Positions 1 to 7,603 of a DNA stretch of 37,244 nucleotides are shown here, piece by piece. The DNA is from Halogeometricum pallidum JCM 14848. GTDB taxonomy: Archaea > Halobacteriota > Halobacteria > Halobacteriales > Haloferacaceae. The notes below the pieces were generated by a model. It saw only the letters and a program-made list of their open reading frames with translations. It had not been told where the DNA came from and did no database searches. The stretch is from assembly GCF_000337095.1 (NCBI RefSeq), contig NZ_AOIV01000036.1:18246-55489 (forward strand). The letters run 5' to 3'. Positions within the stretch are counted from its first letter, which is position 1. Every line of letters starts with the position of its first letter. A program made the translations under genes and the position numbers.

Positions 1-38
1 ATTCTTCTTACTCTTTATAATCCCGCTCTGTCGGGTGA

Positions 39-995
39 TTATTCGGCGATTTCGTACGCAGTGAGCAATTCCTGATAGCGGTTCCGTATCGTTACCATGC
101 TCACATCTGTCGTCGCCGCCACGGTTTCTTGGGTCACCCGCTGGTTCGCGAGTCGGGACGCAGCATACACGGCAGCAGCAGCCAGGCCGACTGGGCTCTT
201 CCCGCTGTGTACGTTCTGGGCGTTCCCAGCGTCGAGGAGTTCGTGGCCGATCTGTTCGACTTCGTGCGTGACGTCGAGATCGGAGACGAATCGAGTGACG
301 TAGGTGTGTGGATCAGCCAGTTCTACTCCGAGACCGAGTTCCTGTGCGATATAGCTGTATGCTCGCTGGATACGGAGCTTTTCGACCCGCGAGACAGTTG
401 TAACCTCTGAGAGACTCCGCGGCGTACCCATTTGTCGTGCACCAGCGTAGAGACTGGCACTGGCAACGCCCTCGATCGAGCGCCCTCGGAGAAGGTCCGC
501 ATCAAGTGCCTGCCGATACACTACACTCGCAGTTTCTCTCACCGCTTCTGGAAGGCCGAGGGCACTCGCCATCCGGTCTACCTCGCCGAGTGCATGTTTG
601 AGATTCCGTTCTTGAGCGTCTTTTGAACGGAACCGCTCATCCCAGGTCCGCAACCGCTGCATCTGCTGGCGCTTCTTCGATGACAACGCGTTCCCGTGTG
701 CGTCGGAGTTCTGCCAGTCGATTACCGTGCTCAGTCCATCGTCGTGCAAGCGTTTCGTCGTTGGTCCCCCCACTCTAGAGCGGTCCTCTTTTTCTGCCGC
801 ATTGAAGCACCGCCACTCGGGCCCTCGATCGATCTCATCCTCCGTAACGACTAATCCGCACTCGATACACGTTGTCTCACCGTGAGTTTCGTCCTGTTGG
901 AGCGGTGCTGTACACTCAGGACAAGTGAACTCACTCGTCTCCCGCTCGGTGGACTCCTGTGTGCGCCGGACGGTCGTACCCGAGCGTCCATCCAT
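39..995 (-). CDS. tfb: Transcription initiation factor TFB (TFIIB), copy 1
   Basis: Archaeal TFIIB homologue that recruits RNA polymerase to the TBP-TATA complex. The N-terminal zinc ribbon has Cys pairs at about residues 25/28 and 43/46, followed by a B-reader containing DRGPEWRCF. Two cyclin-like repeats fill the rest, each ending in a helix-turn-helix-like segment (SLSEVTTVSRVEKLRIQRAY; TTDVSMVTIRNRYQELL). An ATG at 1049 also opens the frame, but it lies on an A/T-rich TATA-like stretch (1049-1056), so the ATG at 995 is preferred; it gives 318 residues, close to the other two copies. The gene is divergent from an HTH-10 regulator. The cyclin repeats are very like those of the copy at 14034-14999, which suggests a fairly recent duplication. 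Family assignment is secure; promoter specificity is unknown. Confidence 0.95.
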   Translation of the reverse strand: MDGRSGTTVRRTQESTERETSEFTCPECTAPLQQDETHGETTCIECGLVVTEDEIDRGPEWRCFNAAEKEDRSRVGGPTTKRLHDDGLSTVIDWQNSDAHGNALSSKKRQQMQRLRTWDERFRSKDAQERNLKHALGEVDRMASALGLPEAVRETASVVYRQALDADLLRGRSIEGVASASLYAGARQMGTPRSLSEVTTVSRVEKLRIQRAYSYIAQELGLGVELADPHTYVTRFVSDLDVTHEVEQIGHELLDAGNAQNVHSGKSPVGLAAAAVYAASRLANQRVTQETVAATTDVSMVTIRNRYQELLTAYEIAE

Positions 996-1048
996 ACTCT
1001 CCCCTACGCGGAGACCGTTGGTAGTACTCCGTTTGGCGGACGACAACA

Positions 1049-1056
1049 TTTTTTAT
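1049..1056 (-). promoter_or_regulatory. TATA-like box of tfb copy 1
   Basis: On the minus strand this reads ATAAAAAA. With the usual archaeal spacing, transcription would start near 1025, leaving a leader of about 30 nt before the ATG at 995. This decides the start chosen for the gene. The assignment is by inspection only. Confidence 0.45.
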
Positions 1057-1197
1057 GCCGAACATCTTAGTAAGCGGTATGCGTGGCCCTCGTTTTCTCC
1101 TTGGACTCCGCGGGGAACTCTCCCATCTGAGAGTATGCGTATTTATCGGGTCTCGACCCTCAGTCACTCGCGCTTCCCGGGATACGAGACAGTAATT

Positions 1198-1923
1198 ATG
1201 CGCGAATTCACGTTTGGCATCGAGTACGAAGCCAATACAGACCCAGTGATGGACGTCTTCATTAATCATCCAGAGGTGCTCGCTCATTCGCTGGATGGGT
1301 GTGTCACCGAAGACCACTTCTGGCGGGTCGAACGGATCACCGGCCCAACGGCGGCACTCAACCGGATCGAAGAACTCCGCTTCGATGATTCAATCTGTGG
1401 CGAGTCAATCACGGAAACTGACTGTCGGGCGACGAGACACCACGATGTCCTTAAGCGAACGAACAACGAGCGAGTACTGTACACGTATCTTGAGGGAATT
1501 AGTGGCTGTGAATCAGTCCACACCCTCGCCGGTCGGTATTTGCCGTCGGGATTGATCTTCGAGACCCACCGTCAGGAGGATCGCCATGATTGGCGCATTC
1601 TGATGCGCTCGGATGAGAAGGTCGGGATGCTGTACGACTCACTGGGGGCCGCCCTGCGTTCGGACCTTACGTTCCGGATGGGGCACCTTCGCGATGCAGA
1701 GGGATGGCAGCAGGATACACTCGCAGCCGTGTCGCTGCCTGCCTCACAGCGAGCAGCACTCCATGCTGCCCTCGACGCTGGATACTACGAAACCCCTCGC
1801 CAGATCAAACTTGACGACCTCGCAGACCAGCTGGATATGCCTCGTTCGACACTCTCGTATCGGCTTCGACAAGCTGAAGCAAAACTTGCCCGTGGATACA
1901 TCGGCGAATCTGTTGATGACTGA
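1198..1923 (+). CDS. HTH-10 (bacterio-opsin activator type) regulator
   Basis: DNA-binding regulator of the haloarchaeal Bat/HTH-10 family, 241 residues. The last ~60 residues form the HTH-10 domain: ASQRAALHAALDAGYYETPR, then LDDLADQLDMPRSTLSYRLR and a terminal helix. The N-terminal ~170 residues form the sensor-like part typical of short Bat proteins; no cofactor motif is recognisable. The frame is open from 925, but the first 91 codons overlap the divergent tfb and do not look like the family, so the ATG at 1198 is taken. A TATA-like sequence (gtatttatc) lies near 1138-1146. It stands immediately upstream of a sulfurtransferase in the same direction (73-nt gap), so control of sulfur genes is plausible but inferred. 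Confidence 0.85.
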   Translation: MREFTFGIEYEANTDPVMDVFINHPEVLAHSLDGCVTEDHFWRVERITGPTAALNRIEELRFDDSICGESITETDCRATRHHDVLKRTNNERVLYTYLEGISGCESVHTLAGRYLPSGLIFETHRQEDRHDWRILMRSDEKVGMLYDSLGAALRSDLTFRMGHLRDAEGWQQDTLAAVSLPASQRAALHAALDAGYYETPRQIKLDDLADQLDMPRSTLSYRLRQAEAKLARGYIGESVDD

Positions 1924-1996
1924 GGACGTTACGAAGTGTTGTTGGCGGACTCCAACAGGAACTTAAAGAACATCGAGACGAAACTCCAGGCAACCA

Positions 1997-2884
1997 ATGG
2001 CGGAGTACGCACACGACGTTCTTGTCTCTCCTGAGTGGGTCGTGGACCGATTCGACGAGATACAGGCAGACGATCCAGCTCTACAATTGTTTGAGGTCAG
2101 CGTCGATACGGATGTGTATGACGACGGTCATATTCCCGGTGCACACTCGCTTGATTGGAACGTCGAGTTACAGGATCCCGAAACGTTCGACGTTCTGACT
2201 CGCGAAGACTTCGAAACGCTACTTGGGTCATATGGAGTTACCTCGGAAACGACAGTCGTCCTCTACGGCGATATGATGAACTGGTTCGCTGCCTATGCGT
2301 TCTGGTTATTGAAATACTACGGGCACCCCGATGTCCGACTCGTCAACGGTGGTAGAGATTACTGGACCAGACAGTCGTTTCCATTAAGCACGGAGCAGCC
2401 CCCCGTCACGGAACGGAAGTACGAGGTGACAGCGGTGAACGACGAGATCCGTGTCGATAGGGAAATCGTTAACGACGCGCTCGACCGCGACGTATCGCTC
2501 GTTGACGTCCGGTCTCCAGAAGAGTACCGTGGCGAGGTGCTGGCACCGCCGGGGTGGAACGAGGGCGTGCAACGGGGCGGCCACATTCCTGGTGCAATTA
2601 ACATCCCTTGGAGTCAGGCCGTTGCTGAAGACGGACGATTCAAGCCCCCAGAAGAACTCCGACACGTCTACGAACCCATCCTCGACTCGGAAACGGAAAT
2701 CTTCGTGTACTGTCGGATCGGTGAACGCTCTGCTCTGGCATGGGTCGTTCTCCACGAACTCCTTGGCCAGGAGGACGTCCGGCACTACTACGGTTCGTGG
2801 GTCGAATGGGGGAACACCGTTGGGGCTCCGATCGAACGTGGGCGGTATGCAACCCAAAAACTCGAGACGAATTCCATGCAGTGA
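1997..2884 (+). CDS. Two-domain sulfurtransferase (rhodanese, TSSA-type)
   Basis: Thiosulfate/mercaptopyruvate sulfurtransferase of 295 residues, cytoplasmic. Two tandem rhodanese domains are visible. The N-terminal one keeps the fold (DGHIPGAHSLDW near residues 43-54) but has LYGDMMNW where the catalytic loop would be, so it lacks the Cys and is structural, as usual for the family. The C-terminal one has the active loop VYCRIGERS with the predicted persulfide Cys at about residue 239. The Arg in CRIGER favours thiosulfate over mercaptopyruvate by analogy with the CRKG loop of rhodaneses; that is inference. An IS6-type element sits 31 nt after the stop codon. Confidence 0.93.
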   Translation: MAEYAHDVLVSPEWVVDRFDEIQADDPALQLFEVSVDTDVYDDGHIPGAHSLDWNVELQDPETFDVLTREDFETLLGSYGVTSETTVVLYGDMMNWFAAYAFWLLKYYGHPDVRLVNGGRDYWTRQSFPLSTEQPPVTERKYEVTAVNDEIRVDREIVNDALDRDVSLVDVRSPEEYRGEVLAPPGWNEGVQRGGHIPGAINIPWSQAVAEDGRFKPPEELRHVYEPILDSETEIFVYCRIGERSALAWVVLHELLGQEDVRHYYGSWVEWGNTVGAPIERGRYATQKLETNSMQ

Positions 2885-2907
2885 CCTGTCGGTTTCTCTA
2901 CTCTACC

Positions 2908-2915
2908 GTTCTTCG
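2908..2915. repeat. Left target-site duplication of the IS
   Basis: GTTCTTCG, identical to 3648-3655. Eight bases is the expected duplication for IS6 elements. Confidence 0.93.
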
Positions 2916-3647
2916 GGCACTGTCTAGATAAGGAACGAGCAGGTCGAAGAGCTAGTGTTTCATGCTACTCTCAAACCTGCTCAAAGAGACTTTAGACACT
3001 GCTACGCTTGAATGTTGGCAGCGGGAGCGGACGGCGACGCCCGTCAGGGCGTTCGCCGTCCGACTCCACGCTGCGGGACTTTCGCTCAGAGAGACAGAAG
3101 AGATTCTCCATCTCCTCGGCGTAGAACGCTCGTTTCGAGCGATTTTCCAGTGGGTACATCGGCTGGCTGACAGCGTCTCAGACCCGCCGAAGGCGCAGCC
3201 GAGGCGGGTCGCGGTTGACGAGACAGCTGTCAAAATCAACGGCGAGTGGTCTTGGTTGTACGCTGCAATAGACCTCGATACAAAGGCGATTCTTGATGTC
3301 GCGTTGTTCAAACATCACGGGACTGATCCGGCGGCTGCGTTTCTCCATGGACTCTGCGAGAAACACGACTGTTCTGAGACTGTGTTTCTGGCCGATGCTT
3401 TCGGCTATCGGACTGCCTTCTCTCGATTAGGACTGAACGGTCGAATCGACTATTCGGAGCGAAACCTGATTGAGAAGTGGTTTCACACGTTCAAAATGAG
3501 AGTCGACCGTTTCCATAATTCATGGGTGGGCAGTCGGCTGAGCGTCCGCCAGTGTCTTGCAGTGTTCGTTCACTACTATAATTTTCAGCGACCACATCAA
3601 TCGCTCGCCGGTCGAACGCCAGCTCAGGAGGTTAACTAGACAGTGCC
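2916..3647 (+). mobile_element. Complete IS6-family insertion sequence (732 bp)
   Basis: The element is bounded by perfect 12-bp inverted repeats, GGCACTGTCTAG at 2916-2927 and CTAGACAGTGCC at 3636-3647. It is flanked by an exact 8-bp duplication, GTTCTTCG. It carries one transposase gene whose stop codon lies inside the right end. The length, the 8-bp duplication and a single DDE transposase of about 225 residues are the hallmarks of IS6, the family that holds several haloarchaeal ISH elements. Intact ends and an intact gene suggest a recent insertion. It landed between the sulfurtransferase and coxA. Confidence 0.95.
2962..3639 (+). CDS. IS6-family transposase
   Basis: DDE transposase of 225 residues. 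An N-terminal helix-turn-helix (LRETEEILHLLGVERSFRAI) precedes the catalytic core. The triad is visible as Asp in VDETAVKING, Asp in FLADAFGYR and Glu in ERNLIEKWFHTFK, followed by the C-terminal FQRPHQSLAGRTP typical of the family. No frameshift is present, so the protein should be active. The stop codon TAG at 3637-3639 is part of the right inverted repeat. Confidence 0.95.
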   Translation: MLLSNLLKETLDTATLECWQRERTATPVRAFAVRLHAAGLSLRETEEILHLLGVERSFRAIFQWVHRLADSVSDPPKAQPRRVAVDETAVKINGEWSWLYAAIDLDTKAILDVALFKHHGTDPAAAFLHGLCEKHDCSETVFLADAFGYRTAFSRLGLNGRIDYSERNLIEKWFHTFKMRVDRFHNSWVGSRLSVRQCLAVFVHYYNFQRPHQSLAGRTPAQEVN

Positions 3648-3655
3648 GTTCTTCG
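3648..3655. repeat. Right target-site duplication of the IS
   Basis: GTTCTTCG, identical to 2908-2915. Only 52 bp remain between this point and the coxA start codon. Confidence 0.93.
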
Positions 3656-3669
3656 ATTGTCGTGCGCCA

Positions 3670-3703
3670 ATTCATAATTTAGATGGCTACGGACCGAACG
3701 GTC
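3670..3703 (+). promoter_or_regulatory. Core promoter and palindrome upstream of coxA
   Basis: An A/T-rich TATA-like stretch (ttcataattta, starting at 3671) is followed by a perfect 12-bp palindrome GACCGAACGGTC at 3692-3703, four bases before the ATG. The IS insertion point is only about 15 bp upstream of the TATA-like stretch, so the core promoter survives while any distal activator site has been displaced by 740 bp. Function is inferred from position. Confidence 0.4.
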
Positions 3704-3707
3704 TCGT

Positions 3708-5423
3708 ATGGCCACGTCACAGATTGTGCTAACCGCTGTTATGGCCGTGTTCCTTGTCCTCGTTGCTGCTTGGCTCTCACGAGTAGAAGAGTGGCGCTCA
3801 TACTCGCCACTCGGAACCGGCGGGGTGAGTGGGGAAGCCGGTGAGACGCATCGAGAGAAACCGTCCGGTATCGTCCGCTGGCTGACTACTGTGGACCACA
3901 AAGATATCGGAATTCTCTATGGCGTGTATTCTGTGGCGATCTTCGGCTGGGCCGGGTTTGCAGTCCTAGTGATGCGTTTTGAGCTACTCACACCGGGACA
4001 AGATCTCATCTCGCCCTCATTTTACAATGCCTTGATGACCAGCCACGGGCTCTCGATGTTGATTCTATTCGGGACGCCCATTTTGGCTGCTTTCTCGAAC
4101 TACTTCATCCCGCTGCTGATTGGTGCTGACGACATGGCATTCCCACGGATCAATGCCATCGCCTTCTGGCTCTTACCGCCGTCGGCATTGCTCGTCTATG
4201 CTGGCTTCTTCATCCCCGCGATACCAGCTGCACAAACCTCGTGGACGATGTACGCTCCGCTATCGCTTCAGCTACCAAGTCCTGCTGTGGACCTGATGCT
4301 TCTGGGCCTCCATCTCTCCGGAATCAGCGTCACGATGGGAGCTATAAATTTCATCGCGACGATCTTCACTGAGCGCGGTGAGAACGTATCCTGGTCGAAT
4401 CTCGACATTTTCTCTTGGACCGTCCTTACGCAGTCTGGACTCATCCTGTTCGCCTTCCCGCTGCTCGGAAGCGCACTCATCATGCTGCTCCTCGACCGAA
4501 ACTTCGGAACGACATTCTTCACCGTCGACGGCGGCGGCCCCATCCTCTGGCAGCATCTCTTCTGGTTCTGGGGACATCCAGAGGTGTATATTCTTATTCT
4601 CCCTGCGATGGGGTTCGTGAGCCTGATTATACCTCCGTTTTCGGGGCGGAAGCTCTTCGGATTCAAATTCGTCGTGTACTCGACACTCGCCATCGGCGTT
4701 CTCTCATTCGGCGTGTGGGCTCACCATATGTTCGCGACGGGTATCGACCCTCGACTACGGGCTTCGTTCATGACGGTATCACTCGCAATCGCCGTCCCAA
4801 CGGCGGTGAAAACGTTCAATTGGATTACGACCATGTGGAACGGGAATATTCGGCTTACCACACCGATGCTATTCTGTATCGGGTTCGTTTCGAATCTGAT
4901 TATCGGTGGGGTGACGGGGGTATTTCTCGCATCGATTCCAGTTGATTTAATCCTCCACGACACCTACTACGTCGTCGGCCACTTCCACTACTTCCTTATG
5001 GGAGGTACCGTCTTTGCTGTCTTCGCCGCGATCTACTACTGGTTCCCACTTATAACTGGACGTATGTATCAGCGGACGCTCGCGAAGTGGCACTTCTGGT
5101 TAAGCAATATCGGCGTGAATATCACGTTCTTCGCGATGATACTGCTCGGCTACGGAGGGATGCCCCGGCGATATGCAACGTACCTTCCGCAGTTCACATC
5201 GCTCCATCAGATCACTACGCTGGGGGCGGTGATCATTTCGGTCGCCCAGATTATCTGGTTTTACAATATGGTCACATCCTGGCTCGAAGGAAAACGAGTC
5301 CCGGACGCCGACCCGTGGGATCTCAAAGAAAGTGGGCTCTACACAGCAGAGTGGGCATGGTTCGAACGGAAGCGTGAAACAGCGTTGGCAGACGGCGGCG
5401 AAAATTCAGACGAGGACAGCTGA
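3708..5423 (+). CDS. coxA: Haem-copper terminal oxidase subunit I, orphan
   Basis: Catalytic subunit of a cytochrome-c/quinol-type oxidase (571 residues, about 13 membrane helices) that reduces O2 and pumps protons. Diagnostic segments are all present: MTSHG (low-spin haem His), GADDMAFPRINA (D-channel entry Asp), FWGHPEVYI (CuB His, D-channel Glu and the cross-linked Tyr), VWAHHMF (two CuB His), AVPTAVKTFNW (K-channel Lys) and VVGHFHYFLMGG (haem His pair). The pattern is that of the A-type family. There is an extra N-terminal membrane helix before LTTVDHKDIGILYG. No subunit II (CuA protein), subunit III or haem-A synthesis gene lies nearby, so it must assemble with subunits encoded elsewhere or work as a variant. 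A methyltransferase follows in the same direction. Confidence 0.97.
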   Translation: MATSQIVLTAVMAVFLVLVAAWLSRVEEWRSYSPLGTGGVSGEAGETHREKPSGIVRWLTTVDHKDIGILYGVYSVAIFGWAGFAVLVMRFELLTPGQDLISPSFYNALMTSHGLSMLILFGTPILAAFSNYFIPLLIGADDMAFPRINAIAFWLLPPSALLVYAGFFIPAIPAAQTSWTMYAPLSLQLPSPAVDLMLLGLHLSGISVTMGAINFIATIFTERGENVSWSNLDIFSWTVLTQSGLILFAFPLLGSALIMLLLDRNFGTTFFTVDGGGPILWQHLFWFWGHPEVYILILPAMGFVSLIIPPFSGRKLFGFKFVVYSTLAIGVLSFGVWAHHMFATGIDPRLRASFMTVSLAIAVPTAVKTFNWITTMWNGNIRLTTPMLFCIGFVSNLIIGGVTGVFLASIPVDLILHDTYYVVGHFHYFLMGGTVFAVFAAIYYWFPLITGRMYQRTLAKWHFWLSNIGVNITFFAMILLGYGGMPRRYATYLPQFTSLHQITTLGAVIISVAQIIWFYNMVTSWLEGKRVPDADPWDLKESGLYTAEWAWFERKRETALADGGENSDEDS

Positions 5424-5497
5424 TACTGACCTGAAGCAGGATTTGTTGCCCCATCTGTATCGAACAGACTTTTGCAACTCGTGCACAACTAGTCAGT

Positions 5498-6058
5498 GTG
5501 GGACACCATACGTTCGACGCTGACAAGGCGGACAATCTGGAGGATGCCGGGAGTCGCTATCGATACCTCTCCCGTGATGAGCTCCTAGGGGCACTCGCTC
5601 CCTCGTCATCAGATCGAGTCGCCGACCTCGGGAGTGGAACAGGATTCTACACCGACGACGTCGCTCCTTACGTCGATTATGTCTACGGTGTCGACGTACA
5701 GGAGGCCATGCACGACTACTATCGTGAGAAGGGCGTTCCGGACAACGTCGAACTCATCACGAGCGGTGTCGAAAACCTCCCGTTCGAGGATGGACAGCTT
5801 GATGCGGCATTCTCGACGATGACGTACCACGAGTTCACGAGCGGTGACGCGATACAGGAACTGAGCCGGGTACTCGTATCAGGCAGTCGCATTGTCATCG
5901 CCGACTGGTCTGCCGATGGGGAAGGAGAAAGCGGTCCACCTCTCAAGGAGCGATTCACCGCAGAAGAAGCGGCAACAGCGCTTCGTAAGGGTGGATTCGA
6001 TATACAGTACGAATCAACTCGCCCAGAGACGTTCGTCATCGTCGGTTTTCGAACGTAG
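5498..6058 (+). CDS. Class I SAM-dependent methyltransferase
   Basis: Methyltransferase of 186 residues starting at a GTG. The SAM-binding motif I is VADLGSGTGFYT (about residues 42-53), the acidic end of strand 2 is VYGVDVQ, and ENLPFEDGQLDAAFS is the motif II region. The short length leaves no separate substrate domain. It lies 74 nt after coxA and 120 nt before a DUF2892 gene, all rightward. The substrate cannot be read from sequence; a role with metalloids or thiols is only suggested by the sulfur-rich neighbourhood. Confidence 0.85.
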   Translation: MGHHTFDADKADNLEDAGSRYRYLSRDELLGALAPSSSDRVADLGSGTGFYTDDVAPYVDYVYGVDVQEAMHDYYREKGVPDNVELITSGVENLPFEDGQLDAAFSTMTYHEFTSGDAIQELSRVLVSGSRIVIADWSADGEGESGPPLKERFTAEEAATALRKGGFDIQYESTRPETFVIVGFRT

Positions 6059-6122
6059 TACTCTCGGATATCCAGCTGAGTCCAAATATCAATTTGAGTT
6101 GGAGATTCAGTTCTGACGGGCG

Positions 6123-6178
6123 AGTATTGTACACTATTGCCAAACTGTTAATAGACCGCCTGCCTAATAGATATTAGT
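6123..6178 (+). promoter_or_regulatory. Promoter region of the DUF2892 gene with AGTATTG motif
   Basis: AGTATTG at 6123-6129 begins a near-palindromic stretch, TATTGTACACTA at 6125-6136. The A/T-rich segment near 6147-6152 (gttaat) may be the TATA element. The same heptamer is found upstream of other sulfur-linked genes here (11049, 11168, 12849, 20132). Confidence 0.35.
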
Positions 6179-6415
6179 ATGGAAAAGAATGTCGGCGGCC
6201 TCGACCGGACAGCACGGCTCATTGGCGGTCCTATCCTCGTTGCGATCGGTGTCGCACTCCTCGCTGGGTATCTCGATATCGGACTTGCAGGGACTGTCGG
6301 ACTGGCCGTGACAGCACTCATCCTCGTCGCTGGCGCGATCTTCGTTATTACTGGAACGACGCGGAAATGCCCGGCAAACCAAGTTGCCGGGATCAATACG
6401 TACGACAAACGATAA
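6179..6415 (+). CDS. DUF2892 family small membrane protein
   Basis: Membrane protein of 78 residues. It begins with the family's signature (MEKNVGGLDRTARLIGGPI) and has two membrane helices, at about residues 17-34 and 37-58, ending with a short polar tail containing a single Cys (RKCPANQ). DUF2892 is the family that makes up the membrane part of the E. coli rhodanese YgaP, and it is often found next to rhodanese and YeeE genes. Its position beside the sulfur block fits that. The gene is convergent with the METTL7-like methyltransferase, with 16 nt between stops. Confidence 0.88.
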   Translation: MEKNVGGLDRTARLIGGPILVAIGVALLAGYLDIGLAGTVGLAVTALILVAGAIFVITGTTRKCPANQVAGINTYDKR

Positions 6416-6431
6416 CCCGGCCGAACTCGAT

Positions 6432-7064
6432 TCATTCGCGTTTTCGGAGGCGACCGCGGACGAACGGCCAGACCGGCGTCATCCCGACATCGAGGCGCTT
6501 GATCTCCAGAATATCGAATCCTGGGTTGGCCGTGAACTGAGAGACCGTCTGTCGGTTCAGATGACATCCGCCCGCGATTCGCCGCCACAGCGGTGCCAGT
6601 ACGTTCTGGACAGTAGCTCGCCATCCGTCAGCGTGGACGTGTTCGAGAAACCGGAATTCACCGCCCGGCTTCAGGACCCGATGAACTTCCGCGAGAGCCG
6701 CTTCCACGTCGGTGATCGTACAGAACACCATCGAGGCGACCACGGTGTCGAACTGGTCGTCTCCGTACGGTAACGACTCGGCACTCGCGTCGCCGATATC
6801 GATCTCTAAGTCAAGCTCGCTCGCCTTCGATTCGGCCTGTTTTCGCATATAGGGGTCAGGTTCGATCGCGTGCAAGGAGGCAGCCTCGGACTTTGAAAAG
6901 TACGGGAACATCGCACCGGTCCCAGCACCCAGGTCAAGTACACGCCCCGTAAGGTTACGAACAAGATACTCTCGATGGGGACGGAGAACCGTTCGTTCGG
7001 CGACTGCTGTTACCGGATCGTAGAGAGCTGCGAAAAGGGGGGGGGTGGGAGAATCTTCGGCCAT
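6432..7064 (-). CDS. METTL7-like SAM-dependent methyltransferase (possible thiol/sulfide S-methyltransferase)
   Basis: Class I methyltransferase of 210 residues. Motif I is VLDLGAGTGAMFPYF (about 42-56), the acidic residue after strand 2 is in HAIEPDPYM, and the motif II region is FDTVVASMVFCTITD. The C-terminal half (EVHRVLKPGGEFRFLEHV, then W-x-x-x-x-Q-x-V-L-x-P-x-W, GGCHLNR and a closing PFVRG) matches, from memory, the layout of vertebrate METTL7A/7B, which methylate H2S and small thiols. It lies just after the HTH regulator and sulfur transport genes in the same direction, which makes a thiol role attractive but unproven. Codons 7-10 contain a run of nine C (nine G on the plus strand, 7037-7045), a possible slippage site. 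A UbiE-like quinone methyltransferase is the alternative. Confidence 0.85.
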   Translation of the reverse strand: MAEDSPTPPLFAALYDPVTAVAERTVLRPHREYLVRNLTGRVLDLGAGTGAMFPYFSKSEAASLHAIEPDPYMRKQAESKASELDLEIDIGDASAESLPYGDDQFDTVVASMVFCTITDVEAALAEVHRVLKPGGEFRFLEHVHADGWRATVQNVLAPLWRRIAGGCHLNRQTVSQFTANPGFDILEIKRLDVGMTPVWPFVRGRLRKRE

Positions 7065-7134
7065 ACCTGCTATACCTGATGCTTGATCCGTTTCAAGAGG
7101 GGAATACGGAACGTCAGCAAGACTTCGTGTAGCG

Positions 7135-7539
7135 TCACTGTTCGGCCGCTACCGGATCGGCCATCTGCTGGTCGTACTTCTCGCGGAACTCGCCGATTAG
7201 TTGCCCCATTTTCGCGTACCAGTCGTTGAGCATCCGCTGCATGTCGTCAGCGATTTTGTCGGGGTCAGTCGGTCGGTAGACGTGATAGTAGCCGCCCTGA
7301 TCGTAGTTGATCTGTTCTTTCTGGACGAACCCGGCCTGCATCAGTCGTTGGACGGCCCGATACGCCGTCGACCGCTCACGGTCGATATGCTCGGCAATTT
7401 CGTCGACAGTGAGGGGCTCAGAACTCGCTACAAGCAATCCGAACACGTCCTTGTCGAGTTCCTTCGTCCCGTGGAAACACTCTAGCAGGCCCTCACAGGT
7501 CATGTCCTGGCGGAGCATTTCACTCATCGAATCGGTCAT
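7135..7539 (-). CDS. TrmB-like winged-helix regulator with N-terminal Cys pair
   Basis: Transcriptional regulator of 134 residues. The winged helix runs from about residue 30 to 95: DVFGLLVASSEPLTVDEIAE, then IDRERSTAYRAVQRLMQAGF as turn and recognition helix, then a wing with QGGYYHVYRP. A C-terminal helix (MQRMLNDWYAKMGQLIGEFR) probably mediates dimerisation. Two Cys near the N-terminus (about residues 15 and 21, C-x5-C) could sense persulfide or redox state. The gene lies 64 nt beyond tauE and 70 nt before the methyltransferase, all leftward. Regulation of the sulfur block is inferred from position. Confidence 0.85.
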   Translation of the reverse strand: MTDSMSEMLRQDMTCEGLLECFHGTKELDKDVFGLLVASSEPLTVDEIAEHIDRERSTAYRAVQRLMQAGFVQKEQINYDQGGYYHVYRPTDPDKIADDMQRMLNDWYAKMGQLIGEFREKYDQQMADPVAAEQ

Positions 7540-7580
7540 ACGATACTCGAGTGTACGTCCCTAGTTCGTAAAAACGTTTG

Positions 7581-7601
7581 TATAGTCGGTACAAGACTGT
7601 A
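7581..7601. promoter_or_regulatory. Candidate operator upstream of the HTH regulator
   Basis: An inverted repeat of the form TATAGTC-N7-GACTGTA (one mismatch in seven) occupies the short gap between tauE and the regulator gene, about 40-60 nt upstream of the regulator's ATG. The position fits autoregulation. It was seen by eye; no binding data are implied. Confidence 0.35.
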
Positions 7602-7603
7602 CG

